Part shown: piece after piece, positions 9,695-20,702 of the stretch
Layout: every line of letters starts with the position of its first letter
Position numbering within the stretch: position 1 is the first letter of the stretch
Program-made: the position numbers and the translations under genes
The notes under the pieces: model-generated
The model's input: only the letters and a program-made list of their open reading frames with translations
What the model was told of the DNA's origin: nothing
Database searches by the model: none
Assembly: GCA_023262495.1 (NCBI GenBank)
Contig: JALRAS010000011.1
Location: 1 to 44,187 of the forward strand
Length of the DNA stretch: 44,187 nucleotides
Reading direction: 5' to 3'
From: Bacteroidia bacterium
GTDB taxonomy: Bacteria > Bacteroidota > Bacteroidia > UBA4408

Positions 9695-10342
9695 TTACTT
9701 TTTTCTGCAAATCATCAACCCATCGCGCAAGGGCAATAGCATTTGTTCAACTCTGCTATCATTGGCAATCATTTCATTAAAAGCCAACATATTCAAGGTG
9801 TCGGCATCTTTATGCTCATGTGGGTTGGCCACCTTGCCGCTCCACAATACGTTATCTGCAATGATGTATCCACCATGATTTACCTTGTCAAAAACCAACT
9901 CATAATAGGCGGCATAATTTTTTTTATCGGCATCAATAAATACCAGGTCAAACATCATATTTAGCTGAGGTATTTCGTTGAGTGCGTTGCCTGTAATCAG
10001 CTGCATTTGTGCGCTTTTATCTGATTCTGAAAAGTATTGTTGCACACGTGGGGCAAGCTCTTCATTGATATCTATGGTAATCAATTTGCCATCTGCCTTA
10101 AGTCCTTCGGCTAAGCAAAGTGCAGCATAGCCGGTAAAGGTGCCAATTTCAAGTATGTTTTTGGGTTGAATCATTTTACTGATCATGGCCAAAAAACGCC
10201 CCTGCAAATGTCCCGAAAGCATACGAGGCATGAGCACTTCCAGATGTGTTTCACGATTAATTTTTTTGAGCAATTCGTTTTCTTGTTGTGTATGTTGCTC
10301 GCAATAAACTTCGATTGGTTCAGGTAAAAAATTCATGATCAC
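9695..10342 (-). CDS. O-methyltransferase (SAM-dependent, COMT/CCoAOMT-like)
   Basis: NILEIGTFTGYAALCLAEGL, LITIDINEE, FDLVFIDADKKNYAAYYE, GGYIIADNVLWSGKV. Confidence 0.92.
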   Translation of the reverse strand: MIMNFLPEPIEVYCEQHTQQENELLKKINRETHLEVLMPRMLSGHLQGRFLAMISKMIQPKNILEIGTFTGYAALCLAEGLKADGKLITIDINEELAPRVQQYFSESDKSAQMQLITGNALNEIPQLNMMFDLVFIDADKKNYAAYYELVFDKVNHGGYIIADNVLWSGKVANPHEHKDADTLNMLAFNEMIANDSRVEQMLLPLRDGLMICRKK

Positions 10343-11562
10343 TCAAATGTTAAGGTACTCAATTTTTTTTCTTCAAACACTTCATTCGCCAAATTAAACA
10401 GCTGTTGTGCAGTAATTTGTTCAATCTCATTATAAATAGCATGCAAAGAATCAATTTTATTAAACATCAGCATACTTTTACTTAGGGCAAGCATCACATT
10501 GCTATTGTTTTCCTGCGCAAGCGCAATATTTCCGCATAGCTGTTGTTTGGCCTTATGCAACTGCAGCGCTCCAATAGGTGCCTCGCGCAATTTTTTTAGC
10601 TCTTTGTAAACCAACTCCGTAGTTTTTTGAAGATATTTTTTGTCAGTTCCAAGGTAAACGGCAAATAAGCCCGTATCACTGTAAGCCACATAGCTCGAGT
10701 CGAGGTTATAGGCAAAACCGTATTTCTCTCTGATATTAAGGTTTAAACGACTATTCATGCCGGGGCCTCCTAATAAGTTATTGAGCAATACCATACCTGT
10801 TCTTTTTCTAGAGGGAGCCGATGGTGCCAAACTACCAATGATGCAGTGCGACTGATTGGTATTTATTTTATTGACGATATGAAATGCCTTTTGTTTTGCA
10901 GGCGCTTTTCGCGCAGGTATTTGCCCTTTGGTAGCATAATGCCCAAAGTGCTTTTCAATCAATTTTTTTACTTGCTCTTTGCTGTAATTACCGGCCACTC
11001 CAAACACCATATTGCTGATGAGGTAATTGCGTTTGATAAAATCGGTAATGTGCTTTTGTTTGAAGCTTTTTACACTTTCTACGGTGCCAAGTATATTGTT
11101 GCCAAGTGGATGCTGCTTAAACAAATGCATCTCAAAATCATCATAAATTTGCTCTGCCGGAGTGTCTCGATATGAATGAATTTCATCGATTATAATATCT
11201 TTTTCCTTTTCCATTTCCTTCACTGGAAATGTTGAATTAAAGGTAATATCAGCTATCAGTTCAATGGCTCTTTCGAGATATTGTTTTTGAAAGGAGGCAT
11301 GAATACAAGTTTCTTCTTTGGCTGTGTAGGCATTCAACTCGCCTCCAACACTATCAATGCGGCTGAGTATATGATAAAAGTTACGCTTTTTGGTTCCTTT
11401 AAACAAGGTGTGTTCAATAAAGTGGGCAAGTCCTTGTTCGTGCAGGTGTTCTTCTCTTGTGCCTGCATTCAGGATCATGCCGCAATGAGCCGCATCGCCT
11501 CCGGTTTGCTTAAAAACTATACGTAAATCATTAGGAAGGGTAAAGGTGCTAAATTCAGTCAT
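10339..11562 (-). CDS. M16 family zinc metallopeptidase
   Basis: Inverted zinc motif HFIEH in GLAHFIEHTLFKGT; 4-nt overlap with the downstream methyltransferase. Confidence 0.93.
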   Translation of the reverse strand: MTEFSTFTLPNDLRIVFKQTGGDAAHCGMILNAGTREEHLHEQGLAHFIEHTLFKGTKKRNFYHILSRIDSVGGELNAYTAKEETCIHASFQKQYLERAIELIADITFNSTFPVKEMEKEKDIIIDEIHSYRDTPAEQIYDDFEMHLFKQHPLGNNILGTVESVKSFKQKHITDFIKRNYLISNMVFGVAGNYSKEQVKKLIEKHFGHYATKGQIPARKAPAKQKAFHIVNKINTNQSHCIIGSLAPSAPSRKRTGMVLLNNLLGGPGMNSRLNLNIREKYGFAYNLDSSYVAYSDTGLFAVYLGTDKKYLQKTTELVYKELKKLREAPIGALQLHKAKQQLCGNIALAQENNSNVMLALSKSMLMFNKIDSLHAIYNEIEQITAQQLFNLANEVFEEKKLSTLTFE

Positions 11563-11785
11563 AAACAGGTTTTATAAAACTCATACTTATACTTGCCTCA
11601 TATTGGAAAGCGGGTATGGCTCAAAAATTTTATTGCAATTAAATAGTATTTCATAAAAATACGCAGCAATTTAACAACTGCCAATTATTATTGCTTGCAA
11701 ATGTATATTAATTGTAAAACCGCTGTTAAAAAAGGTTAAGCCAATGCACTGCTCACAAGGCTTATATAACTTTGAAATGTTATAA

Positions 11786-13393
11786 ATGAAGCAACTACGA
11801 GTGAACAACAAAAAAATTTTATTAGCCATCATTGTGATATTGATGGCCATTGGAGGATTGATTGCCTTTCAGTTGTACTGGATTAAAAGCGCCATTGCCA
11901 TTAAACAAGAAAGGTTTGATGCTTCTGTGAGTGAGGCGCTACACAAGGTAGCTTACAACCTTGAAAAGAAAGCAGTATCGGCCAAGGTAACACGGAGGTT
12001 AAATATGCACCGACAATCAGAAAGAGAGGATGTACTGGCAGATAACAAAATTTCTTTCAAAACAAGAAAGAACGACTACAAGGACATGCGTTTGAATGTG
12101 TATGAAGAAATTATTACCGATAGCGGAGGTGTTCAAACCAAGCGTCAGAGTAACAAAACATACAAAAGCAATGCGCTTAATCATCCCGATTTTAAAATCA
12201 ATGTAGATTTGAATAAACGGGAGCCATTTTCGGTAAACGAGCAAGAAGGAGGTAATAAAAGTTTAAACTGGTTCCTCAATCAAGAAGACATGATGAACGA
12301 TATATTTGATGAACTAGTAAGTATAAACATATACAACGATTACAGCAATAAGATTGATACCGTAGTGCTCGATAGCATGGTGCGTAGCGAATTACGCGAT
12401 CAGGGCATTGACACAAAGTATGAGTTTGGCATTTTAAATCAACATCAAAATGCTTTTGTTTTTCCTGTAAAAAGTGCACTGATATCTGATCTGTTAAAGT
12501 CGCCTTACCGTATTAGTTTAACAGCGCAGAACATTTATATCAACCCACGTTATTTGAGTCTTTACTTCCCGGGGCAAAACAACTATATATTGCGCAATTT
12601 ATGGTACATGCTTTTGGGATCGGGTTTTTTAATTTTACTCATCATTTGGATGTTTTCTTATACCATTGCTACCATCTTCAAGCAAAAGAAATTATCGGAA
12701 ATTAAAAATGACTTTATCAATAACATGACTCACGAATTTAAAACACCCATATCAACCATTTCATTGGCATGTGAAGTTTTGGGTGATACTACGGTGGAGA
12801 AAAGTGAACAAAAAATTAATAACTATGTGAAGGTCATCAAAGATGAAAACAAGCGATTGGGCCTGTTGGTAGAAAATGTACTTCAAACAGCTGTGCTCGA
12901 TAAAGGAGAGTTGAAACTTAAACTGAAATCGCTGGATGTACACGAAATTATAGAGGATGTGCTCAACAATAGCTATGTACAAATTGAAAATAAAAAAGCA
13001 CAAATTGAAATTGAATTTGATGCCTCACAATCGGTAATTAGTGCCGATAAGGTACATTTATCAAACATTATTTATAACCTGCTCGATAATGCCTTGAAGT
13101 ATTCGGCTAACGAACCTAAAATCACAATTTTTACTAAAAGCGATAATAAAGGGGTTTACATTGGCGTTAAAGACAACGGTGTTGGTATCAGCAAAGAGAA
13201 TCAGAAAAGAATTTTTGAAAAGCTTTACAGGGTTCCAACCGGTAATATTCATAATGTGAAAGGATTTGGATTAGGGTTAAGTTATGTTAAAGCAATCATA
13301 GAAAAACATGGTGGCAACATTTTTGTAGAGAGTATTTTAGGAAACGGTAGCACTTTCACTTGCTTTTTTCCGTTTAGTCAAATAGAACACTAA
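11786..13393 (+). CDS. Sensor histidine kinase (HisKA/HATPase)
   Basis: Two TM segments; H-box NNMTHEFKTPISTISLA; N-box NIIYNLLDNALKYS; G-boxes DNGVGISKEN and GFGLGLSYVKAIIEKHGG. Confidence 0.95.
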   Translation: MKQLRVNNKKILLAIIVILMAIGGLIAFQLYWIKSAIAIKQERFDASVSEALHKVAYNLEKKAVSAKVTRRLNMHRQSEREDVLADNKISFKTRKNDYKDMRLNVYEEIITDSGGVQTKRQSNKTYKSNALNHPDFKINVDLNKREPFSVNEQEGGNKSLNWFLNQEDMMNDIFDELVSINIYNDYSNKIDTVVLDSMVRSELRDQGIDTKYEFGILNQHQNAFVFPVKSALISDLLKSPYRISLTAQNIYINPRYLSLYFPGQNNYILRNLWYMLLGSGFLILLIIWMFSYTIATIFKQKKLSEIKNDFINNMTHEFKTPISTISLACEVLGDTTVEKSEQKINNYVKVIKDENKRLGLLVENVLQTAVLDKGELKLKLKSLDVHEIIEDVLNNSYVQIENKKAQIEIEFDASQSVISADKVHLSNIIYNLLDNALKYSANEPKITIFTKSDNKGVYIGVKDNGVGISKENQKRIFEKLYRVPTGNIHNVKGFGLGLSYVKAIIEKHGGNIFVESILGNGSTFTCFFPFSQIEH

Positions 13394-13412
13394 TATTTAA
13401 AAAAAGAAGTTT

Positions 13413-14123
13413 ATGACAAAAGAATTTAAACCACGGGTATTATTAGTTGAGGACGATCCAAATTTAGGCAATCTTCTGCTCGAGTATTTACAAGCAAAAG
13501 AATATGATACAACGCTTGCCGTTAATGGTAAGGAAGGGCTTACGCAATTTAAAAATAATGTATTTGACGTATGTATTTTTGATGTGATGATGCCCGTAAT
13601 GGATGGATTTACATTAGCCCGCGAGGTGCGTAAGCTTGATGCCGAAACACCAATTGTTTTTCTTACCGCCAAGTCTATGAAGGAAGATACAATTGAGGGT
13701 TTTAATGCCGGTGGCGATGACTACTTAACCAAGCCGTTTAGCATGGAGGAGTTATTGCTCAGACTCAAGGCAATATTGCGCAGAACAAAAAATCAAACAC
13801 TCACCAACAGCGATCAAAACAACTTTAGTATTGGAGAGTATAAATTTGATTTTAATCTGCAAAAATTAGAAGTGAATGGAAAGGCACAAAAATTAACCAC
13901 ACGCGAGGCCGAATTGCTCAAACTATTGTGTATTAACGTGAATGATGTGCTCGACCGTACCTTTGCTTTAAAGTCAATTTGGCATGATGATAATTATTTT
14001 AATGGCAGAAGCATGGATGTGTACATTGCCAAACTGCGTAAGTATCTCAAAGAAGATTCCAACCTCGAGATTGTGAACGTACATGGCAAGGGCTTCAAGC
14101 TTTTGGTAAAAAACAAACTCTAA
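13413..14123 (+). CDS. OmpR/PhoB-type response regulator
   Basis: Receiver VLLVEDDPNLG, FDVMMPVMDGF, LTAK, and winged-helix domain LTTREAELLKLLC...MDVYIAKLRKYL; directly follows the kinase. Confidence 0.95.
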   Translation: MTKEFKPRVLLVEDDPNLGNLLLEYLQAKEYDTTLAVNGKEGLTQFKNNVFDVCIFDVMMPVMDGFTLAREVRKLDAETPIVFLTAKSMKEDTIEGFNAGGDDYLTKPFSMEELLLRLKAILRRTKNQTLTNSDQNNFSIGEYKFDFNLQKLEVNGKAQKLTTREAELLKLLCINVNDVLDRTFALKSIWHDDNYFNGRSMDVYIAKLRKYLKEDSNLEIVNVHGKGFKLLVKNKL

Positions 14124-14141
14124 CAATTTTAATCTTAGTAG

Positions 14142-14173
14142 AAAAACCCGGCCCAAATAAAGTCGGGTTTTTT
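14142..14173 (+). terminator. Intrinsic terminator after the response regulator
   Basis: AAAAACCCGGC-ccaaataaa-GTCGGGTTTTTT, about 11-bp stem with one G-T wobble, ending in a T run. Confidence 0.8.
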
Positions 14174-14544
14174 AATGTTTGTTATCAACACAAGTAATAG
14201 TTACAAACTTCAAACCTCATCGTTTTTGTTTTTCACCATGCATATCATAAATTTGTAAGCTAACAGCGTACATGAATATGTAAATTTGGTCTACACATTC
14301 ATTCAATTGATATAAAATTTTAAATGTATCAAAGTATTATTCTTTCATTTGACTCGAACAAGGCCTTTTAATAATTGTTAGCTGATAAAAAACATCTCTG
14401 AAAATGAAGCAAATTGCTGTTCAATTAAATATCAATAAAGTACAACTGTGCGTGCAGGTTTGCAACAACATTAACTTTTTGAGGGTACTATAAGGTTCAA
14501 TTATAACGTATGTAAATTTATAAAGATCAACTAATTTTTTTTCA

Positions 14545-17500
14545 ATGAGAAAAACACTTGCTATTGCCATTATATTGTTTTCGGGAACCCTTCTCCAAGC
14601 GCAAGATTGGGTTAAAAAAATGGAAGCTCCGAATGCTAATTTTTATGAGGTACAACAATCGTTTAACAAGTATTGGAAGAAACACGAGCGAAAGGAAAAA
14701 ATTAAAAGCTTCTTTAACTTTTCAAAGCGTGATGAATCTGAAAGTGAAGGACTCATGTTATACAAGCGTTGGGAATACACCGTTGCGCCAAGGGTTTTTC
14801 CTTCCGGGAAGTTAAGTTTACTGCGCGAAGGCGGTAAAGAGCTTGAAAAAGTTGTTTCCAATCCCAGCTATCGCAGTGCTATGCAAGCCAATGGAAACTG
14901 GCAACCACTTGGGTCGTTTGATGTTCCTACCAATGGTGGCGGTGCAGGGAGATTGAATATGGTGCGTTTTCACCCAACACAAGCTAATACCATTTTTGTT
15001 GGTGCTCCAGTAGGCGGCCTATGGAAATCTACCGATGCAGGTGCAACATGGACTGTGAATACAGACTTGCTTCCATCCCTAGCTGTAAGCGATTTGGCCA
15101 TAGACCCTACTAATCCCAATGTGATGTATTTGGCAAGTGGTGATATGGATGCAGAAGATGCTCCGGGTGTAGGATTGCTCAAGTCAACTAACGGTGGTTT
15201 ATCATGGCAAATTACCGGTTTAAACTTTTTGGTTTCGCAAGGCAGGTATGTATCCAGAATCATCATACATCCAAATAATTCAAACATCCTATGGGCTGCA
15301 GCCAGTAACGGGGTTTATAAATCATTCGATGCAGGTATTACTTGGACTAAAGTAATAACCGGTAATAACTTACGCGATTTGGAATTAAAACCTGGTACAA
15401 ACAACGTGTTGTATGCTACTTCAAATACAAACTTTTATAGATCAACTGATGGTGGAAATATTTTCACTGTAATAAGTGCCGGCTTGCCGGTTTCGAGCTC
15501 TTCATCCCGCATGTCAATTGCTGTAACGCCAGCCAATCCCGAAATTGTTTATTTGGTATCTTCAAACGCTTCTGACAACGGATTCAAAGGACTTTATCGC
15601 AGCACCAATTCTGGAACGAGCTTCAGCTTAATGTCAAGCGCGCCTAATTTACTAGGTTGGGATTCATTTGGAGGTGATACCGGTGGGCAAGGATGGTTTA
15701 CCTTGAGTATTGCCGCTTCTCCAATAAATGCTAACATCGTAAGTGTAGGTGGTGTAAATATATGGACATCTTTTGATGGTGGTGAAAACTGGGATATCAA
15801 AGCTCATTGGTACGGTGATAATGGTGTCCCTTATGTGCATGCCGATATTCACGATTTGGTATACTCTCCGCACAATAACCTACTCTATGCAGGAACCGAT
15901 GGCGGTATCTTTAAAGCAAATAATGCAATTAGCAACTGGACCGATTTAAGTGATGGATTACAAATAGGGCAAATGTATCGCTTGGGTTGCTCAGCAAGCA
16001 ACTCTAGTTTAGTATTGCAAGGTTGGCAAGATAATGGAACAAATCAATACAATGCCGGACAATGGAGCCGCATTTTAGGAGGTGATGGCATGGAGTGTTT
16101 TGTTGACTGGAGCAATCCTGATATACAATATGCAGAATCGCAGTATGGCAACATTGCAAGGTCCGATGATGGAGGTAATAACTTTCAAGGAATAACCAAC
16201 AATATCAACGAGAATGGCGAGTGGGTAACACCTTGGGCACAACACCCCACCTCAGCAGCCACAATTTTTGCAGGATATGAGAATGTATGGAAATCAACAA
16301 ATAGAGGTGACAGCTGGACAAAAATTTCTAATTTGAACATTGGTGGACTTACGATCTTAGAGGTATCAAAGAGTAATCCTGCTAACATTTATATCAGTAA
16401 CGGAAGCGCTATTTTTAAAACAGCTAACGGAGGTACAAACTGGAATAGTGTAGTTGTTCCTACAGCGGGCTCCAACGCTATTACCGATATTGCCATCAGC
16501 AACACCGATCCCAATAAAATTTGGATGACTCGTTCGGGATACACGGCAAACAATAAAGTATATAAATCTATTGATGGGGGTGCCACATGGCAAAACCTAA
16601 GTAACGGTTTGCCAAACATCCCTTGCAATACGGTAGTGAGTCAAGCAGGCACCAATGATGCGATTTATGTAGGCACTGATTTTGGTGTGTATTTTTATGA
16701 TGAAAATATCCAAACATGGATTCCGTTCATGAATGGTTTGCCCAATGTGCGCGTTGATGAACTCGAAATTCAAACTGCAAGTAACAAATTAAGGGCAGCA
16801 ACTTACGGCAGAGGCCTGTGGGAAAGTAGTATATATGACCCCAATAGTTTAAAACCATTTGCCAATTTTACTGCTGATGTGCTGAGTGGCTGCCCAGGAT
16901 TTACGGTTCAGTTTACCGATCAATCATTCGGAAATCCTACCTCTTGGCAATGGTCATTTCCCGGTGGAATACCCGCTTCATCAACCGATCAAAACCCTGT
17001 GGTGACTTATAACAATGCAGCAACATACAATCATGTTACCTTGCGCGTTCAAAATGCGTTCGGCACCGATTCTGTTATCAAACTTAACTATATTGCCGTA
17101 AGTCCATTTATAAAACCAACAATTACACTGAACAATAACGATACACTTTGCGAAGGTGAAACTGTACAACTTAAATGCAGCAACGCCCAAGCTTATTTAT
17201 GGTATCCCAACAGTTATGGTAATATTTCTTTTTCAACCGATACATCAGGGGCCTATGTAGTAAGAACAACCGATGTGTTTGGTTGTCAAACCTTTTCTGA
17301 TACAGTCAACATTGTTGTAACTCCTGTACAGCCGGTAACGATTAGTATGAGCAATGATACATTATTCGCGAGTTCCTCATTGGGTTTACAATGGTACTTA
17401 AACGGAAATGCTATAGTTGGTGCCACTGATACTTTTTGGGTAGCCGCGCAGCCCGGGACTTACAGCGTAATCAGCACGCAAGCCAATGGATGCACTAGTA

Positions 17501-17799
17501 CTTCAAACAATTTAGTAACCAACTTGACAGAGGTAAGTAGTAACAATCAACCCTTAGAGGTGTATCCCAATCCGGGGAATGGCAATTTTATTTTTAACTA
17601 TGCGGCAGAAGGAATATTTACTGTGGAAGTGTATGATTTAGAAGGGAAGTTACTATTGACCAAAACCTTCGCGCAAAAGGATGCAAGCAACAATGTGTAC
17701 CGCCTTAATATTGATTATTTAGCGGCCGGCAACTACCTCATGAAGGTAACCGAAAAACAAAAGACTGTGAGCAAGAAGTTGAGTGTAATTAAGCATTGA
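14545..17799 (+). CDS. Large secreted sortilin/BNR-like beta-propeller protein with PKD-like domain and T9SS sorting domain
   Basis: Repeated KSTDAGATWT / KSTNGGLSW / KSFDAGITW motifs; PKD-like TVQFTDQSFGNPTSWQWSFPGG; CTD LEVYPNPGNGNFIFNY...GNYLMKVTEKQKTVSKKLSVIKH. Confidence 0.9.
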   Translation: MRKTLAIAIILFSGTLLQAQDWVKKMEAPNANFYEVQQSFNKYWKKHERKEKIKSFFNFSKRDESESEGLMLYKRWEYTVAPRVFPSGKLSLLREGGKELEKVVSNPSYRSAMQANGNWQPLGSFDVPTNGGGAGRLNMVRFHPTQANTIFVGAPVGGLWKSTDAGATWTVNTDLLPSLAVSDLAIDPTNPNVMYLASGDMDAEDAPGVGLLKSTNGGLSWQITGLNFLVSQGRYVSRIIIHPNNSNILWAAASNGVYKSFDAGITWTKVITGNNLRDLELKPGTNNVLYATSNTNFYRSTDGGNIFTVISAGLPVSSSSSRMSIAVTPANPEIVYLVSSNASDNGFKGLYRSTNSGTSFSLMSSAPNLLGWDSFGGDTGGQGWFTLSIAASPINANIVSVGGVNIWTSFDGGENWDIKAHWYGDNGVPYVHADIHDLVYSPHNNLLYAGTDGGIFKANNAISNWTDLSDGLQIGQMYRLGCSASNSSLVLQGWQDNGTNQYNAGQWSRILGGDGMECFVDWSNPDIQYAESQYGNIARSDDGGNNFQGITNNINENGEWVTPWAQHPTSAATIFAGYENVWKSTNRGDSWTKISNLNIGGLTILEVSKSNPANIYISNGSAIFKTANGGTNWNSVVVPTAGSNAITDIAISNTDPNKIWMTRSGYTANNKVYKSIDGGATWQNLSNGLPNIPCNTVVSQAGTNDAIYVGTDFGVYFYDENIQTWIPFMNGLPNVRVDELEIQTASNKLRAATYGRGLWESSIYDPNSLKPFANFTADVLSGCPGFTVQFTDQSFGNPTSWQWSFPGGIPASSTDQNPVVTYNNAATYNHVTLRVQNAFGTDSVIKLNYIAVSPFIKPTITLNNNDTLCEGETVQLKCSNAQAYLWYPNSYGNISFSTDTSGAYVVRTTDVFGCQTFSDTVNIVVTPVQPVTISMSNDTLFASSSLGLQWYLNGNAIVGATDTFWVAAQPGTYSVISTQANGCTSTSNNLVTNLTEVSSNNQPLEVYPNPGNGNFIFNYAAEGIFTVEVYDLEGKLLLTKTFAQKDASNNVYRLNIDYLAAGNYLMKVTEKQKTVSKKLSVIKH

Positions 17800-17804
17800 T
17801 TTGC

Positions 17805-18686
17805 CTAAGCGCCTGAAAAGCGCTTTTTTAAATAGGCATTCATAAAAATAGTGCTCAAAATAAATACTGTTCCTAGGTAAAAAGACGGGCTAAGATATTT
17901 GCTCTCACCAAGTATAATTGCTGCCAATATGATGGTGTATAAGGGTTCAAGGTTGATACTCAATACCACCGTATAAGGACTAATTTCTTTCATAATAGCT
18001 ACACTGATGACGAAGGTAAAGGCGGTACAAACAATGCCCAATAGTGTTAACCAAATGATATCTGAAAGTCCTACACTGAAAAAATCTGCGGTAAAATGAC
18101 CGGTGATAGCAAAGTAAATAGTTAGGAAAAGAAAGCCACCGCTTAGTTCATAAAAAGTAATGGTATAGGCATTTCCACCTTTGGTGAGCATACCATTTAA
18201 TACCGGAAAAACAGATGCTAAAAAAGCCGATATAATGCCATAAATCATCCCTAGTTTGTACGTGTAATTGATTTTGAAAATCAAATACAAACTAAAAATA
18301 ATCACAAAGCCAAGTACAACCTCATAAACAATTATTTTACGCTTGTAAAACAATGGTTCTATGAGTGCTGTAAAGAATGTTGATGATGACAAACACACCA
18401 CGGCAATACTCACCGGTGCTGTTTTTATGCTGAGGTAAAAAAACACCCAATGTGAGGCAATAACCAATCCGGTAAGTAAGTAGTACAAAAGTTGTTTAGA
18501 TGTACAGGTCAATGCTTGCTTTTTGATAAAAGTAATAAACACTAGCAATGACGAAACAGCAATCAGCAAACGATACCAAACCAGGTCCTCGGCCTCAATA
18601 CTGATTAGCTTGCCAAGTATGCCTGTAAATCCATAAATAAAAACTGTAAGGTGTAAAAGCAGGTAGTTTTTATATCGACTCAGCAA
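17805..18686 (-). CDS. EamA/DMT-family transporter
   Basis: About 10 hydrophobic segments; FIYGFTGILGKLIS; ...VVLSINLEPLYTIILAAIILGES typical of EamA proteins. Confidence 0.88.
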   Translation of the reverse strand: MLSRYKNYLLLHLTVFIYGFTGILGKLISIEAEDLVWYRLLIAVSSLLVFITFIKKQALTCTSKQLLYYLLTGLVIASHWVFFYLSIKTAPVSIAVVCLSSSTFFTALIEPLFYKRKIIVYEVVLGFVIIFSLYLIFKINYTYKLGMIYGIISAFLASVFPVLNGMLTKGGNAYTITFYELSGGFLFLTIYFAITGHFTADFFSVGLSDIIWLTLLGIVCTAFTFVISVAIMKEISPYTVVLSINLEPLYTIILAAIILGESKYLSPSFYLGTVFILSTIFMNAYLKKRFSGA

Positions 18687-18736
18687 GGAATGTTTGTTTT
18701 AAAGTGTAAATCAATAGACTTGAAAAGTACTCGGTA

Positions 18737-20020
18737 CTAACCGATTAAAATGCCCGCAATTGTGGCCGATAAATAACTGGCTAGCGTGCCGCAAATGAGT
18801 GCTTTAAAACCGAGTTTTGCTAAGTCTTGTCTGCGATCGGGGGCAAGCTCACCGATACCGCCAACTTGAATGGCTATACTGCTGAAATTGGCAAATCCGC
18901 ACAAGGCAAAACTTACAATGGTAAGTGCTTTTTTACTGAGTAGGCCCGCTTTAATCATTCCCGATAAATCGCTGTACGCTACAAATTCGTTGATCACCAT
19001 TTTGGTACCAAGCAGTCCGCCAACCTGTGCTGCTTCATTCCATGGCACGCCCATGATAAATGCAAATACCGAGAAAAAAGCGCCAAGTATTTGTTTGAGA
19101 GAAAGCATGTTAAGATCAATGCCGATAGAAGAAAGAGACATACCAGCCGAAACCATACCCCTGCCCGTATAGCCAAGGATAGCATCAATCATGGCAATGA
19201 GTGCAATAAAACCAATCAACATGGCAATTACGTTTAAAGATACTTTTAAGCCATCTGAAGCACCATGCGAGATGGCATCCATTAAGTTAGCATGCGCTTG
19301 TTTAATTTCAAGTTTAACAGTGCCTTTGGTGGTTGATTCTTCGGTTTCGGGCATTACTATTTTAGAGATTACCAATGCACCGGGTGCTGCCATTAAACTA
19401 GCTGCAATAAGGTATTCGGCAGGTACACCCATAGAAATATAAACTGCCATTACACCACCCGCAATACAAGCCATACTGCCCGCCATAGAAGCCAAAATCT
19501 CACTCATTGTCATGCTGCTGATGTAGGGTTTAATCATAATTTGTGCTTCAACTTGTCCTACAAAGGCGCTTGCTACATTGCTAATTGCCTCGCTGCCGCT
19601 TACCCCCATTAAACGGTGAACCACTTTAGCAACAACCGAAACAATGCGTTGCATAAGTCCTATATGATAGGCAATACTCACCAATACCGATACAAAAATG
19701 ATGGTAGGCATGATTTTAAAAATGAAAATAAAACTGCTGCCCGCCCCAAAAACACCTTCCAGTTTTTCTTTGCTAACAAGGATGCCGAAAACAAAATCGG
19801 CCCCGCGATCGCTGAACTCAAGCAGCTTGCTCACAGCATTTCCCAATTTTCCAAACAAAGCTTGCCCTAGAGGAACTTTTAAAATAAACAAAGCAAGCAG
19901 GCCTTGCAATAATAAACCCATACCTACTAACTTGTAGTTGATTTGTTTTTTGTGGCTGCTCAGCAAATAAGCAATACCCAGTATAACAATAATTCCTATA
20001 ATTCCTGTAAATCTATCCAT
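18737..20020 (-). CDS. Concentrative nucleoside transporter (NupC/CNT family)
   Basis: VASAFVGQVEAQIMIKPYISSMTMSEILASMAGSMACIAGGVMAVYISMG and CGFANFSSIAIQVGGIGELAPDRRQDLAKLGFKA, CNT family motifs. Confidence 0.93.
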   Translation of the reverse strand: MDRFTGIIGIIVILGIAYLLSSHKKQINYKLVGMGLLLQGLLALFILKVPLGQALFGKLGNAVSKLLEFSDRGADFVFGILVSKEKLEGVFGAGSSFIFIFKIMPTIIFVSVLVSIAYHIGLMQRIVSVVAKVVHRLMGVSGSEAISNVASAFVGQVEAQIMIKPYISSMTMSEILASMAGSMACIAGGVMAVYISMGVPAEYLIAASLMAAPGALVISKIVMPETEESTTKGTVKLEIKQAHANLMDAISHGASDGLKVSLNVIAMLIGFIALIAMIDAILGYTGRGMVSAGMSLSSIGIDLNMLSLKQILGAFFSVFAFIMGVPWNEAAQVGGLLGTKMVINEFVAYSDLSGMIKAGLLSKKALTIVSFALCGFANFSSIAIQVGGIGELAPDRRQDLAKLGFKALICGTLASYLSATIAGILIG

Positions 20021-20240
20021 AAAGTAAAATCAACGGTTTTAATTCTAAAATAATAATCTATCAAAAATAAATAATTTAGATACAATGATAAACTTAATAG
20101 AAGATTAATCACTCGTTCATATTGGTAAGATATTCACAATGCATTCACAAAGCAGGTGTTTGCTTAAAATTGAAACTATTTAATTCAACTTTGCATTTGC
20201 ATCATATTTTGATTTTATTTGCAGTATATGTGTCGTTGGT

Positions 20241-20678
20241 ATGAAAGTTAAATTGCAACAGCCCAAACTTATAGGTAGACGCGAGAGAATTAGTTTTCCC
20301 GAGTTGAGCTTGTTTGGTATTGAGGCAAAAATTGACACCGGGGCCTACACCACTACCATTCATTGTCACGATATTATACTGAAAGAAATTAACGGCAAAG
20401 ATGTGCTTTGTTTTAAGTTACTTGATCCCGAGCATCCTGAATACGCAGATAAGGAGTTGCGATTTGAAAATTACAAATTGAAAACATTTAAAAATTCTTT
20501 TGGCGAACAAGAAAGCAGGTATGTTGTTCAAACGCTGATTAAACTTGGCAATCGAAAAATTAGAGGAGCAGTATCACTCACAAGCAGAGCGGGTATGCGA
20601 TATCCGGTATTGTTAGGCAGAAAAATCCTGAAAGGAAGATTTCATGTAGATGTATCAGCTGAGTATCTCTTAAAGTAA
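20241..20678 (+). CDS. RimK-associated retropepsin-like aspartic protease (often annotated 'ATP-dependent zinc protease', PF05618)
   Basis: IGRRERISFPELSLFGIEAKIDTGAYTTTIHC with DTGA motif; C-terminus RYPVLLGRKILKGRFHVDVS; adjacent to rimK. Confidence 0.88.
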   Translation: MKVKLQQPKLIGRRERISFPELSLFGIEAKIDTGAYTTTIHCHDIILKEINGKDVLCFKLLDPEHPEYADKELRFENYKLKTFKNSFGEQESRYVVQTLIKLGNRKIRGAVSLTSRAGMRYPVLLGRKILKGRFHVDVSAEYLLK

Positions 20679-20702
20679 TAATTTTACCACAATTTATTCC
20701 CT

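Noticed and set aside
14174-14544. 370-bp intergenic region upstream of the large T9SS propeller protein as a possible ncRNA
   Set aside because: No clear structured element, repeat or promoter-terminator pair could be identified by eye.
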